From the NCBI GenBank assembly GCA_017538775.1, contig JAFYIF010000275.1, positions 1-16,157 on the forward strand: a DNA stretch of 16,157 nucleotides, given 5' to 3'. The translations under genes and the position numbers were made by a program. Source of the stretch: Oscillospiraceae bacterium (GTDB taxonomy: Bacteria > Bacillota > Clostridia > Oscillospirales > Oscillospiraceae). Of the stretch, positions 1 through 7,706 are shown in pieces; position 1 is the first letter of the stretch, and the number at the start of each line of letters is the position of its first letter. A model generated the notes under the pieces. It worked only from the letters and a program-made list of their open reading frames with translations. It made no database searches and was not told the DNA's origin.

Positions 1-897
1 CGCCACGGGCACCACGATCACCTGGATGGGGGCTACGTTGGGGGGCAGCACCAGGCCGTTGTTGTCGCCGTGGGTCATGATGATGCCGCCGATGATGCGG
101 GTGGACATGCCCCAGCTGGTCTCATGGGGGGTCTGCTGGGTGTTGGTCTTGTCGGCAAAGCTGATGCCGAAGGCGCGGGCAAAGCCGTCGCCGAAATAGT
201 GGCTGGTGCCGGACTGGAGGGCCTTGCGGTCGTGCATCATGCACTCGATGGTGTAGGTGCGCTCGGCCCCGGCGAACTTCTCCTTGTCGGTCTTGACGCC
301 CCGGACCACGGGCATCGCCAAAAGCTTCTCCGCGCAGTCGGCGTAGACCTCCAGCATCTGCTCGGTCTCCTCGATGGCCTCCTGGGCCGTGGCGTGGAGG
401 GTGTGGCCCTCCTGCCAGAGGAACTCCCGGCCCCGGAGGAAGGGGCGGGTGGTCTTCTCCCAGCGCAGCACGGAGCACCACTGGTTGTACTTCATCGGCA
501 GGTCCCGCCAGGAGTGGACCACATGGCTCCAGTGGTCGCAGAACAGCGTCTCGCTGGTGGGGCGGATGCAAAGCTTCTCGGGCAACTCCTCACTGCCGCC
601 CAGGGTGACCCAGGCGCACTCGGGGGCGAAGCCCTCCACATGGTCCTTCTCCTTTTGCAGCAGGCTCTCCGGGATCAGCATGGGCATGGAGACGTTCTCA
701 TGTCCCAGCTCCTTGAAGCGCCCATCCAGATACTGCTGGATGCGCTCCCAGATGGCGTAGCCGTAGGGCCGCAGGATGAAAAGGCCCTTGACCCCGGAGT
801 AGTCGATCAGCTCCGCCTTGACGCAGACATCGGTGAACCACTGGGCAAAGTCCACCTCCATGTCGGTGATCTGTTCCACCTTTTTTTCTTTTGCCAT
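1..897 (-). CDS. proS: Prolyl-tRNA synthetase, archaeal-type (type 3), C-terminus cut by window edge
   Basis: Charges tRNA-Pro with proline in the cytoplasm (class II aminoacyl-tRNA synthetase). The minus strand is open from the ATG at 895-897 to base 1 (299 codons; complete type 3 proteins are about 480 aa, so roughly the last 180 residues are missing). The start reads [20 protein letters not shown]. Class II motif 2 is seen as [15 protein letters not shown] from about residue 145, followed by a GHT-containing loop, and SGTSHYFG at 229-236 is typical of the eukaryote/archaeal-like ProRS. No large bacterial editing insertion is seen between motifs 2 and 3, which fits type 3. AAGGAGT lies about 10 nt before the start. 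It follows the CPBP protease gene by 40 AT-rich nucleotides in which I see no convincing promoter, so it probably ends the miaB operon. The family call is firm. Confidence 0.95.
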   Translation of the reverse strand, partial: MAKEKKVEQITDMEVDFAQWFTDVCVKAELIDYSGVKGLFILRPYGYAIWERIQQYLDGRFKELGHENVSMPMLIPESLLQKEKDHVEGFAPECAWVTLGGSEELPEKLCIRPTSETLFCDHWSHVVHSWRDLPMKYNQWCSVLRWEKTTRPFLRGREFLWQEGHTLHATAQEAIEETEQMLEVYADCAEKLLAMPVVRGVKTDKEKFAGAERTYTIECMMHDRKALQSGTSHYFGDGFARAFGISFADKTNTQQTPHETSWGMSTRIIGGIIMTHGDNNGLVLPPNVAPIQVIVVPVA

Positions 898-906
898 AGT
901 ATTGTG

Positions 907-913
907 ACTCCTT
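907..913 (-). promoter_or_regulatory. Ribosome binding site of proS
   Basis: On the minus strand the sequence reads AAGGAGT, about 10 nt before the ATG at 897. It fixes the proS start in the short AT-rich gap after the protease gene. Confidence 0.7.
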
Positions 914-937
914 ATTAGAAAATAATCAGAAACGGCC

Positions 938-1669
938 TTAGACCAGCACCGCAAAGGCCAGGCTGTTCAGCAGCATGTGCAGGAAGATCGGGGGCCAGAT
1001 GCTGCCGGAGCGCTCATAGCACGCGGCCAGGGCCACGGCGCTGGGGATGTATTGCAGGACATAGACCAGCAGACTGGCGTCGGCGCTGACCAGGATGTAC
1101 TGCCAGACGTGGAGCAGGGCGAACAGGGCCGCGCTCACGGCGTAGGCCCAGAAGCGGTGTTTGGGCCGGAGGCTGCCGAAGACCACGCCCCGGAACAAGC
1201 TCTCCTCCACCAGCGGGGCCAGGAAGATGGACGCGGCCTTGATCATGCCCAGGTCCTGCTGGGCGATCTCCACCAGGGCGGCGTTGTTGGGGTTGTCCAC
1301 CGCCCCGTCCAGGGCCATCATCAGCACCGGGCTGACCACCAGACTCAGGGCGTAGTTCACCAGGACACCCAGGAGCATGGCCCCCAGGCAGCGGCCCGGG
1401 CGCTCCAGCATCCGGTGGAAGCTCTCCCGCCAGAAGCGGTGCAGCATCAGCAGCACCGCCAGGGCGCTGACTGCATAGGTGATCAGGTTCAGCGCCCCGT
1501 CGGAGAGCTGGCCCGGGTTGGCATAGACATACACCGCCGCCAGAATCGGCAGCAGAAAGGTGTTGACCGGCAGCCAGATCCAGCCCAAAATCCGCTCCGT
1601 GGGCGTCATCAGCTGCTGGAAGCCCTCCTGGGGGCTTGCGGGGTTCGTCTCGGGCTTCGTCTCGTTCAT
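938..1669 (-). CDS. CPBP family intramembrane glutamic endopeptidase (CAAX protease/Abi-like)
   Basis: A 243-residue, very hydrophobic polytopic membrane protein of the CPBP (CAAX prenyl protease 2/bacteriocin-processing) family. Three family motifs are visible: EESLFR (E155, E156, R160), FALLH (F183, H187) and HMLLN (H231, N235). These are the expected catalytic and metal or water-binding positions. Likely membrane segments lie near residues 29-50, 60-77, 93-120, 144-152, 174-195, 200-216 and 226-243. The substrate cannot be told from sequence; family members process bacteriocins, confer self-immunity or cleave membrane proteins, and no bacteriocin gene is nearby. The start ATG overlaps the mutS stop codon (ATGA, 4 nt), which implies translational coupling; a weak AAAGGA lies 11 nt upstream. 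Its place between mutS and proS gives no functional hint. Confidence 0.88.
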   Translation of the reverse strand: MNETKPETNPASPQEGFQQLMTPTERILGWIWLPVNTFLLPILAAVYVYANPGQLSDGALNLITYAVSALAVLLMLHRFWRESFHRMLERPGRCLGAMLLGVLVNYALSLVVSPVLMMALDGAVDNPNNAALVEIAQQDLGMIKAASIFLAPLVEESLFRGVVFGSLRPKHRFWAYAVSAALFALLHVWQYILVSADASLLVYVLQYIPSAVALAACYERSGSIWPPIFLHMLLNSLAFAVLV

Positions 1670-4257
1670 CCGTCCACCATCCTTTGCAGCTCCGCCAGAA
1701 GCTGCAGCGCTTCCAGCGGGGTCGTCGCGTTCAGGTCCAGCCGCCGCAGCCGCCGGACGGCTTCCTCCGCCCCCAGGGCCTCCAGACTGAGCTGTGGGGA
1801 CTCCGGCGGGGACTCCACCCCCAGCCTGGCCCCGGCGGCCTCCAGCTCCCGGAGGAAGCCCCGGGCCCGGTTCACCACCCCGTCCGGCACCCCGGCGAGG
1901 GATGCCACTTCAATGCCATAGCTGTCGTCGGCGCAGCCCCGGACGATCTTCCGCAGGAAGACCAGGCCTCCCCCCTGCTTTTTCGCGGTGGTGTGGAGGT
2001 TCCGCACCCCGCCCAGGCTGCCCTCCAGGGCCCCCAGCTCGTGGTAGTGGGTGGCGAACATGGTCCGCGCCCCCAGGCGCTTTCGGTCGGCGCAGTGTTC
2101 CAGCACCGCCCGGGCGATGGCCATGCCGTCATAGGTGCTGGTGCCCCGGCCGATCTCGTCCAGAATCAGAAGGCTGCGGTTCGTGGCGTGGCGGAGGATG
2201 TTCGCCATTTCGCTCATCTCCACCATGAAGGTGCTCTGTCCGGCGCTCAGGTCGTCGCTGGCCCCGATGCGGGTGAAGACCCGGTCCACCAGGCCGATCA
2301 CGGCGCTTCTGGCCGGGACGAAGGAGCCCATCTGGGCCATCAGGCAGATCAGGGCTGTCTGGCGGAGATAGGTGCTTTTTCCGGCCATGTTGGGGCCGGT
2401 GACGATCGCCACGCGGGCGTCCCCGTCATTCAATATTGTGTCGTTGGGCACGAAGGGGGTCTCGGTCTGGCAGCGCTCCACCACCGGGTGCCGCCCTTCC
2501 CGGATCTCGATGACGCTGCCCAGGTCCACCTCCGGCATACAGTAGCCGTTGCGGACGGCGGTCTCGGCCAGGGAGCAGAGGCAGTCCAGCTCCGCCACCG
2601 CGTCGGCGGCGGCCTGGATGCGCAGCACCTGGGCGGCGATCTGTTCCCGCAGGGCCGTGAAGAGTTCGTATTCCAGCGAACTCAGCCGGTCCCCGGCGGA
2701 GAGGAGCTGTTCCTCCAGCGCTTTCAGCTCCGGGGTGAAGTAGCGCTCCGCGTTCACCAGGGTCTGCTTGCGGATGTAGTCCTCCGGCATCGGGGCGTCC
2801 CCGGCGGAGCGGGGCACGTCGATGTAATAGCCGAAGATCTTGTTATAGCCCACTTTCAGTTTTTTGATGCCGGTGCGCGCCCGCTCCCGCTCCCCCAGCT
2901 CCAGCAGCATGTCCCGACCCCGGTCTTTCAGCTCCCGGAGCCGGTCCACCTCCGCGTGGTAGCCCGGGCGAAGGATGCCCCCGTCCCGGATGGAGAAGGG
3001 CGGCTCGTCGCAGATGGCGCGCCCCACCAGCTCGGCCAGGTCCTCCAGGCCGTCCAGGGCGGCGATGTCCTTCAGATAGCGGCTGCCCACCCCGGAAAGC
3101 AGGTCCCGCAGCCGGGGCAGCACCGCGCAGTCCTCCCCCAGGGCCTTCACGTCCCGGCCCCCGGCGCTGCCGTAGACGCAGCGGCCCAGCTTGCGCCGCA
3201 TGTCGCCGATCTCCCGCAGGGCCAGCATCAGCTCCCGCCGCCGGACCGTGTCCCCCGCCAGCTCCGCCACGGCGTTCAGGCGGCGGCGGATCAGGCCGGG
3301 GTTCCGCAGCGGGCGCTCCACCCAGCTGCGCAGCAGCCGGGCGCCCATGGGCGTCTTCGTCCGGTCCAGCACCCAGAGCAGGCTCCCGCGTTTTTCGCCG
3401 CTGCGGAGGCTGGAGGTCAGCTCCAGGGCGCGGAGCGTGGCGTAGTCCAGCTCCATGTATTTGCTGCCGCTCAGCAGCTCGATCGCGCTGATGTGGCCCA
3501 GGTCGAATTTCTGCGTCTCGGCGATGTAGGCCAGCAGGGCCCCGGCGGCCCGGCGGGCCAGCGGCTCGTCCCGCAGCGCCTCCGCCCCCTCCCCGAACTG
3601 GGCCAGCAGCCGGGCGTCGCAGGGGATCTGGGCAAAGCGCTCCCCCTCCCCCGGCTCCAGCCGGGCGTCCAGCCGGCGGCGGAGAAAGTCCAGCAGCCCC
3701 TCCGCCTTTGCCGCCTCCGGGCTCAGCAGGGCCTCCCGGGGGGCGAAGCGGCCCAGTTCGCTGAGGATGTGGCTCCGGGCGTCCGTCTCAAAGGCGGAGA
3801 CGCACAGCTCCCCGGAGCTGACCTCCGCGAAGCAGACCGCGCCGCCCTCCCCTTCCAGCAGCACGGCGGCAATGTAGTTGCTCCGGCCCTCCTCCAGCAT
3901 ACTGCTGTCCGTCACGGTGCCGGGGCTGATGATGCGCACCACGTCCCGCGTCACCAGGCCCTTTGCCAGGGCAGGGTCCTCCATCTGCTCGCAGATGGCC
4001 ACCTTGTAGCCCTTGGCGATGAGCCGCCCGATGTAGGCCTCCGCGGAGTGGTAGGGCACGCCGCACATGGGGGTCTGCTCCTCCGGGGGCTTGCCCCGGT
4101 CCCGGGTGGTCAGGGTCAGGTCCAGCTCCCGCACCGCCGTCTTCGCGTCCTCGTCGAACATCTCATAGAAGTCGCCCAGCCGGAAGAACAGCAGGCAGTC
4201 GGCGTATTTCGCTTTCAGGGCCTGATATTGTTGTTTCATGGGGGTCAGTTCCGCCAT
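1666..4257 (-). CDS. mutS: DNA mismatch repair protein MutS
   Basis: Recognises mismatches and small loops in newly replicated DNA and recruits MutL in an ATP-dependent way. At 863 aa it is full length for the family. The N-terminal mismatch-binding motif F-x-E is intact in GDFYEMF (F30, E32; equivalent to F36 and E38 of E. coli). The core and clamp domains follow. The ABC-type ATPase carries Walker A GPNMAGKST (621-629), the STFMVEMSEM stretch, Walker B LLILDEIGRGTST (D700, E701), an FATHYHEL switch region and a GIEVA signature. Near the C-terminus QLSL (822-825) resembles the beta-clamp binding motif. GGGAGG is about 9 nt before the chosen ATG. It lies 18 nt after miaB and overlaps the downstream protease gene by 4 nt. 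Nothing suggests damage. Confidence 0.98.
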   Translation of the reverse strand: MAELTPMKQQYQALKAKYADCLLFFRLGDFYEMFDEDAKTAVRELDLTLTTRDRGKPPEEQTPMCGVPYHSAEAYIGRLIAKGYKVAICEQMEDPALAKGLVTRDVVRIISPGTVTDSSMLEEGRSNYIAAVLLEGEGGAVCFAEVSSGELCVSAFETDARSHILSELGRFAPREALLSPEAAKAEGLLDFLRRRLDARLEPGEGERFAQIPCDARLLAQFGEGAEALRDEPLARRAAGALLAYIAETQKFDLGHISAIELLSGSKYMELDYATLRALELTSSLRSGEKRGSLLWVLDRTKTPMGARLLRSWVERPLRNPGLIRRRLNAVAELAGDTVRRRELMLALREIGDMRRKLGRCVYGSAGGRDVKALGEDCAVLPRLRDLLSGVGSRYLKDIAALDGLEDLAELVGRAICDEPPFSIRDGGILRPGYHAEVDRLRELKDRGRDMLLELGERERARTGIKKLKVGYNKIFGYYIDVPRSAGDAPMPEDYIRKQTLVNAERYFTPELKALEEQLLSAGDRLSSLEYELFTALREQIAAQVLRIQAAADAVAELDCLCSLAETAVRNGYCMPEVDLGSVIEIREGRHPVVERCQTETPFVPNDTILNDGDARVAIVTGPNMAGKSTYLRQTALICLMAQMGSFVPARSAVIGLVDRVFTRIGASDDLSAGQSTFMVEMSEMANILRHATNRSLLILDEIGRGTSTYDGMAIARAVLEHCADRKRLGARTMFATHYHELGALEGSLGGVRNLHTTAKKQGGGLVFLRKIVRGCADDSYGIEVASLAGVPDGVVNRARGFLRELEAAGARLGVESPPESPQLSLEALGAEEAVRRLRRLDLNATTPLEALQLLAELQRMVDG

Positions 4258-4275
4258 AATCCGAAGCCTCCCACC

Positions 4276-5688
4276 TTATACCGTCTCTCCAAACAAAGAC
4301 CAGCTCGTGCTCCCGGTGATGCGCACGGGGACGAACTGTCCCACCAGCGCCGCGCCGCCCTTGCAGTGTACCAGCCGCCCGTTGCGCGTCCGGGCCGTCA
4401 GGGGCCAGTCCGCTGATGCGTCATAGCTCTCAGCCAGCGCCTCCAGGGTCCGGCCCACATAAGCCGCGTGGCGCTGGGAGCTGATGTCCGTGGCCAGGGC
4501 CACCAGGCGCTCAAAGCTGCGCTGCTTGTCCGCCTTTGGCCGGGGGTCCGGCAGCCCGGCGGCCACCGTGCCCACCCGGGGGGAGTAGAGGAAGGTGAAC
4601 ATGCTGTCATAGCCCACGGTCTCCACCAGGCGCAGGGTCTCTTCAAATTCCTCCGCCGTCTCCCCGGGGAAGCCCACGATGATGTCCGTGGTCAGGACCA
4701 GGTCGGGCATATACTGCCGGGCCAGGGCCACCTTCTCCAGATACTCCGCCGCCGTGTAGCCCCGGTTCATGGCCCGCAGCACCCGGTCGGACCCGGCCTG
4801 GACCGGGAGGTGCAGGTGGTGGGCGCAGTGCTCACACTCCGCCATGGCCCGGAACAGCTTCTCCGTGGCGTCCTTGGGGTGGCTGGTCATGAAGCGGAGG
4901 ACCCAGTCGCCGGGGATGTCGTTGAGCCGGTACAGCAGCTCGGCGAAGTCCGTCCCGCTGCCCAGGTCTTTCCCGTAGCTGTTGACGTTCTGGCCCAGCA
5001 GGGTGATGTCCCTGTATCCGGCGGCCACTAACTCCCGCGCCTCGGCCAAAATCTCCTCCGGCCGCCGGGAGCGCTCCCGCCCCCGGACGTAGGGGACCAC
5101 GCAGTAGGTGCAGAAGTTGTTGCAGCCGTACATGACGCTGAGCCAGGCTTTCACCTGCCCGTCCCGCCGCCGGGGGATGCCCTCGGTCACCGTGCCCTCG
5201 CTGCCCGCCACCGCGAAGACGCGCCGGCGCTCGTTCAGCACCCGCTCCAGCAGCTCCGGGAAGCGCCAGAGCTCATGGGGGCCGAAGACCAGGTTGACGA
5301 TGGGATAGCTGCGCTTCACCCGCTCGGCCATGTGGGGCTGCTGGACCATGCAGCCGCACAGGGCGATGATCTGCCCCGGTTTGGCCTTTTTCGTGTGGTT
5401 CAGCGCCCCCACGTTGCCCAGCACCCGCTGCTCAGCGTGTTCCCGCACGGCGCAGGTGTTGACCACGATGATGTCGGCGGCGAATTCGTCGTCGGTGAAG
5501 CCGCAGCCCATCTCCGCCAGATAGCCCCGGATGCGCTCGCTGTCGCTCTCGTTCTGCTGGCAGCCGTAGGTGTCCACCAGCGCCAGGGGCCGCCGCCCCT
5601 CGGCGGCAAATCGCGCCGCAATCCGGTGCGCCACCGCCTCCTGGGCCTCGATCTGCGCCCGGGGCAGCTCGGTTCTCTCGTATGCCAT
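4276..5688 (-). CDS. miaB: tRNA-2-methylthio-N6-dimethylallyladenosine synthase MiaB
   Basis: Radical-SAM methylthiotransferase that converts i6A37 to ms2i6A37 in tRNAs reading UNN codons, using the product of MiaA (encoded on the other side of mutL). At 470 aa it has the full domain order: an N-terminal UPF0004 domain with three cluster cysteines (C43 in TYGCQQNESDSE, C79 in NTCAVREHA, C113 in CGCM), a radical-SAM core with CNNFCTYC (C189, C193, C196), and a C-terminal TRAM RNA-binding domain from about residue 400. AAGGA about 8 nt upstream supports the ATG at 5688. It is the first gene of the leftward operon, 18 nt before mutS, and has a strong promoter directly upstream. The residues DTYGCQQNESDSE favour MiaB over the related MtaB and RimO. 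Confidence 0.97.
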   Translation of the reverse strand: MAYERTELPRAQIEAQEAVAHRIAARFAAEGRRPLALVDTYGCQQNESDSERIRGYLAEMGCGFTDDEFAADIIVVNTCAVREHAEQRVLGNVGALNHTKKAKPGQIIALCGCMVQQPHMAERVKRSYPIVNLVFGPHELWRFPELLERVLNERRRVFAVAGSEGTVTEGIPRRRDGQVKAWLSVMYGCNNFCTYCVVPYVRGRERSRRPEEILAEARELVAAGYRDITLLGQNVNSYGKDLGSGTDFAELLYRLNDIPGDWVLRFMTSHPKDATEKLFRAMAECEHCAHHLHLPVQAGSDRVLRAMNRGYTAAEYLEKVALARQYMPDLVLTTDIIVGFPGETAEEFEETLRLVETVGYDSMFTFLYSPRVGTVAAGLPDPRPKADKQRSFERLVALATDISSQRHAAYVGRTLEALAESYDASADWPLTARTRNGRLVHCKGGAALVGQFVPVRITGSTSWSLFGETV

Positions 5689-5725
5689 GGCCGTCCTTCC
5701 TTTATTTTCGTGTCAGTAACAAGTG

Positions 5726-5754
5726 ATTATAGCATTTTGGTGTAGCTTTTTCAA
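5726..5754 (-). promoter_or_regulatory. Sigma-A type promoter of the miaB-mutS operon
   Basis: Read on the minus strand, -35 TTGAAA (5749-5754) is followed by a 17-nt spacer and an extended -10, TGC TATAAT (5726-5734). This matches the housekeeping consensus closely and stands out in an AT-rich island in otherwise GC-rich DNA. Transcription would begin near 5719, giving a leader of about 30 nt before miaB. The position is predicted from sequence only. Confidence 0.75.
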
Positions 5755-5771
5755 TCTGTTTATAGTATAAT
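5737..5771 (+). promoter_or_regulatory. Probable promoter of mutL-miaA, overlapping the miaB promoter
   Basis: A perfect -10 TATAAT lies at 5766-5771, but the hexamer 17 nt upstream (TAGCTT, 5743-5748) is a poor -35. An alternative register is TTGGTG (5737-5742), 18 nt, TATAGT (5761-5766). Either choice places the -35 inside the spacer of the opposing miaB promoter. Between it and mutL lies a pyrimidine-rich leader of about 50 nt containing the octamer CTGCCATT twice (5789-5796 and 5803-5810). Confidence 0.5.
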
Positions 5772-5819
5772 GAAAAAAATTATTCCCGCTGCCATTCCCC
5801 CCCTGCCATTTTTCCCTTC

Positions 5820-5824
5820 GGAGG
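5820..5824 (+). promoter_or_regulatory. Ribosome binding site of mutL
   Basis: GGAGG, 6 nt before the ATG at 5831, is the only purine-rich block in a pyrimidine-rich leader and fixes the mutL start. Confidence 0.75.
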
Positions 5825-5830
5825 CCGCCT

Positions 5831-7699
5831 ATGTCTGTCATTAACATCCTCTCCCCCCATGTGGCGGATCTGATCGCCGCCGGCGAGGTGGTGGAGCGCC
5901 CTGCCAGCGTCGTGAAGGAGCTGGTGGAGAACGCCATCGACGCCGGGGCCCGGTCCGTGCGCGTGGAGATCCGCCGCGGCGGGATGGAGTCCATCCGCGT
6001 CACGGACGACGGCTGCGGCATGAGCCCGGAGGACGCGGGCATCGCCTTCCAGCGCCACGCCACCAGCAAGCTCCGGGACGCGGCGGGGCTGGAGGCCATC
6101 TCCACCCTGGGCTTCCGGGGGGAGGCCCTGGCCGCCATCGCCGCCGTCAGCCATGTGGAGCTGCGGACGCGGGAGCGCGGCGCAGCGGAAGGCACCGGAC
6201 TGAGCCTGAGCGCCGGGGACATCCAGGAGATGCACCCGGTGGGCACGCCGGAGGGCACGGTCATGCTGGTGCGGGAGCTCTTTTACAACACCCCCGCCCG
6301 GCGGAAGTTCCTGAAAAGCGACCGGGCGGAGGCCGCCGCCTGCGTGGGAGCCGCCCTGCGCTGCGCCCTGGGCCACCCGGAAGTGAGTCTGCGGATGCTC
6401 CGGGACGGGGAGGAGGTCTTTTTCTCCCCCGGGGACGGGCGGGAACAGAGCGCGGTCTACGCCCTGCTGGGCCGTGACATTTCCATGGGACTCATCCCCT
6501 GCCAGGGGGAGGCCGGGGGGCTGCGGGTCCACGGCTATGTCAGCGCCCCCCACGCCGGGCGGGGCAGCCGGGCCGTCCAGTACTTTTTCCTGAACGGCCG
6601 GGCCTTCCGCTCCCTGACGGTGCAGACGGCGCTGGAACAGGCCTACCGGAACAGCCTGCTGTCCGGGCGCTTCCCCGCCGCCGTGCTGTGGCTGGAGCTG
6701 GCCCCGGGGAAGGTGGATGTGAACGTCCACCCCAGCAAGAGCGAGGTGAAGTTCAGCGACGAGCGGTCGGTCTTCGAGGCGGTGTGGAGCGCCGTCCGGG
6801 GGGCGCTGGAAGCCCCGGGGGAGCGCGGCACCGCGGAGGTCCGCCTGTCCCCCGGCACGGCCAAGCGCGTCCGGGGCGGCGCGGACGACCCGCCAGCGGC
6901 CAGGCCCGCGCCGGAGCGCCCGCCGATACAAAGCGTCCTGCCCCTGCAAAGCGCGCTGCCCCCCTATGAGCTGAGTCCCAGCGTCCCCAGGCCGGAGCTG
7001 TTCCGCAAAGCGGAGGGGAACGCCGCGCCTGTGCAGGCTCCTTCTCAGCGTTTTTCGCAAACTTCGACGGGAAGCCCCGTTTCCGCGTCTTCTCAAACCT
7101 CTGCGCACACTTTGATGGAAAGCAAGCCCCCTGCGCCCCCCTTCCGCCTGATCGGGGAGGCCCTGGGCACCTACATTCTGGTGGAAACGGAGGGCAGTCT
7201 GCTGCTGATCGACAAGCACGCCGCCCACGAGCGGCTGAACTTTGACCGGCTGCTGGCCGGGCTGGGGCCGCAGATGCGCCAGACCCTGCTGACGCCCCTG
7301 CGCTGGACCTGCGGCGGCGACACGGCGGAACTGCTGGAACGCAGCCGGGCGCTGCTGGAGGAAGCCGGTTTTGAGCTGGAGCGCTTCGGCGAGGACGGGG
7401 TGGTGCTGCTGGCCGTCCCCGGCGAGCTGGCCGGGGACCCGTTGGAGACCCTGGAGGAGCTGGCCGAACAGCTGCGCCGGGGCCGCCCGGAGGACGCCCG
7501 GGAGCGCATTCTGCGCACGGTGGCCTGCAAGGCCGCGATCAAGTCCGGGGACCGCTCGGACCGTGCGGAGCTGGAGGCCCTGGCCGCCCGGGTGCTCCGC
7601 GGGGAAGTGCGCACCTGCCCCCACGGACGCCCCGTCAGCCTCCGGCTGACAAGGGCGGAGCTGGACCGGCAGTTTCTGCGCACCGGCGGCGGGAAGTGA
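5831..7699 (+). CDS. mutL: DNA mismatch repair protein MutL (endonuclease-type)
   Basis: Couples mismatch recognition by MutS to strand removal. It has 622 residues. The GHKL ATPase domain is complete: VVKELVENAIDAGA (catalytic E30, Mg-binding N34), DDGCGM, TLGFRGEAL and NTPARRKFL. A low-complexity linker spans about residues 335-435. The C-terminal dimerisation domain starts near FRLIGEALG and carries endonuclease motifs: DKHAAHERLNFD (from D461), ACKAAIKSGDRS (C566) and CPHGRP (596-601). MutH-independent bacteria use such a MutL to nick DNA. The canonical motif is DQHA-x2-E-x4-E; here the last acidic residue is Asp, so the site is slightly divergent. GGAGG precedes the ATG. It heads the rightward operon and is 7 nt from miaA. 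Confidence 0.97.
   Translation: MSVINILSPHVADLIAAGEVVERPASVVKELVENAIDAGARSVRVEIRRGGMESIRVTDDGCGMSPEDAGIAFQRHATSKLRDAAGLEAISTLGFRGEALAAIAAVSHVELRTRERGAAEGTGLSLSAGDIQEMHPVGTPEGTVMLVRELFYNTPARRKFLKSDRAEAAACVGAALRCALGHPEVSLRMLRDGEEVFFSPGDGREQSAVYALLGRDISMGLIPCQGEAGGLRVHGYVSAPHAGRGSRAVQYFFLNGRAFRSLTVQTALEQAYRNSLLSGRFPAAVLWLELAPGKVDVNVHPSKSEVKFSDERSVFEAVWSAVRGALEAPGERGTAEVRLSPGTAKRVRGGADDPPAARPAPERPPIQSVLPLQSALPPYELSPSVPRPELFRKAEGNAAPVQAPSQRFSQTSTGSPVSASSQTSAHTLMESKPPAPPFRLIGEALGTYILVETEGSLLLIDKHAAHERLNFDRLLAGLGPQMRQTLLTPLRWTCGGDTAELLERSRALLEEAGFELERFGEDGVVLLAVPGELAGDPLETLEELAEQLRRGRPEDARERILRTVACKAAIKSGDRSDRAELEALAARVLRGEVRTCPHGRPVSLRLTRAELDRQFLRTGGGK
7041..7136 (+). repeat. Imperfect 48-bp tandem duplication in the mutL linker
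   Basis: Two adjacent units (7041-7088 and 7089-7136) both begin CTTCTCA and align at about 25 of the first 35 bases. The period is 16 codons, so frame is kept. The encoded stretch is Ser/Thr/Gln-rich (PSQRFSQTSTGS, then SSQTSAHTLMES). It sits in the disordered linker and is less GC-rich than the rest of the gene, which fits expansion of a linker under weak constraint. Confidence 0.5.
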
Positions 7700-7706
7700 G
7701 GCGGCC

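Noticed and set aside
70..918. 282-codon open frame on the plus strand at the left edge
   Set aside because: Antisense to proS, whose minus-strand product has clear class II synthetase motifs.
938..1669. CPBP protease as part of a bacteriocin or immunity system
   Set aside because: No bacteriocin precursor, exporter or regulator is nearby; the gene is translationally coupled to mutS in a housekeeping operon.
1636..4416. 926-codon open frame on the plus strand opposite mutS
   Set aside because: Its product is a shadow rich in Pro, Gly, Gln, His and Ala with no domain, and it lies fully opposite a complete MutS. Long antisense frames are expected in GC-rich genes.
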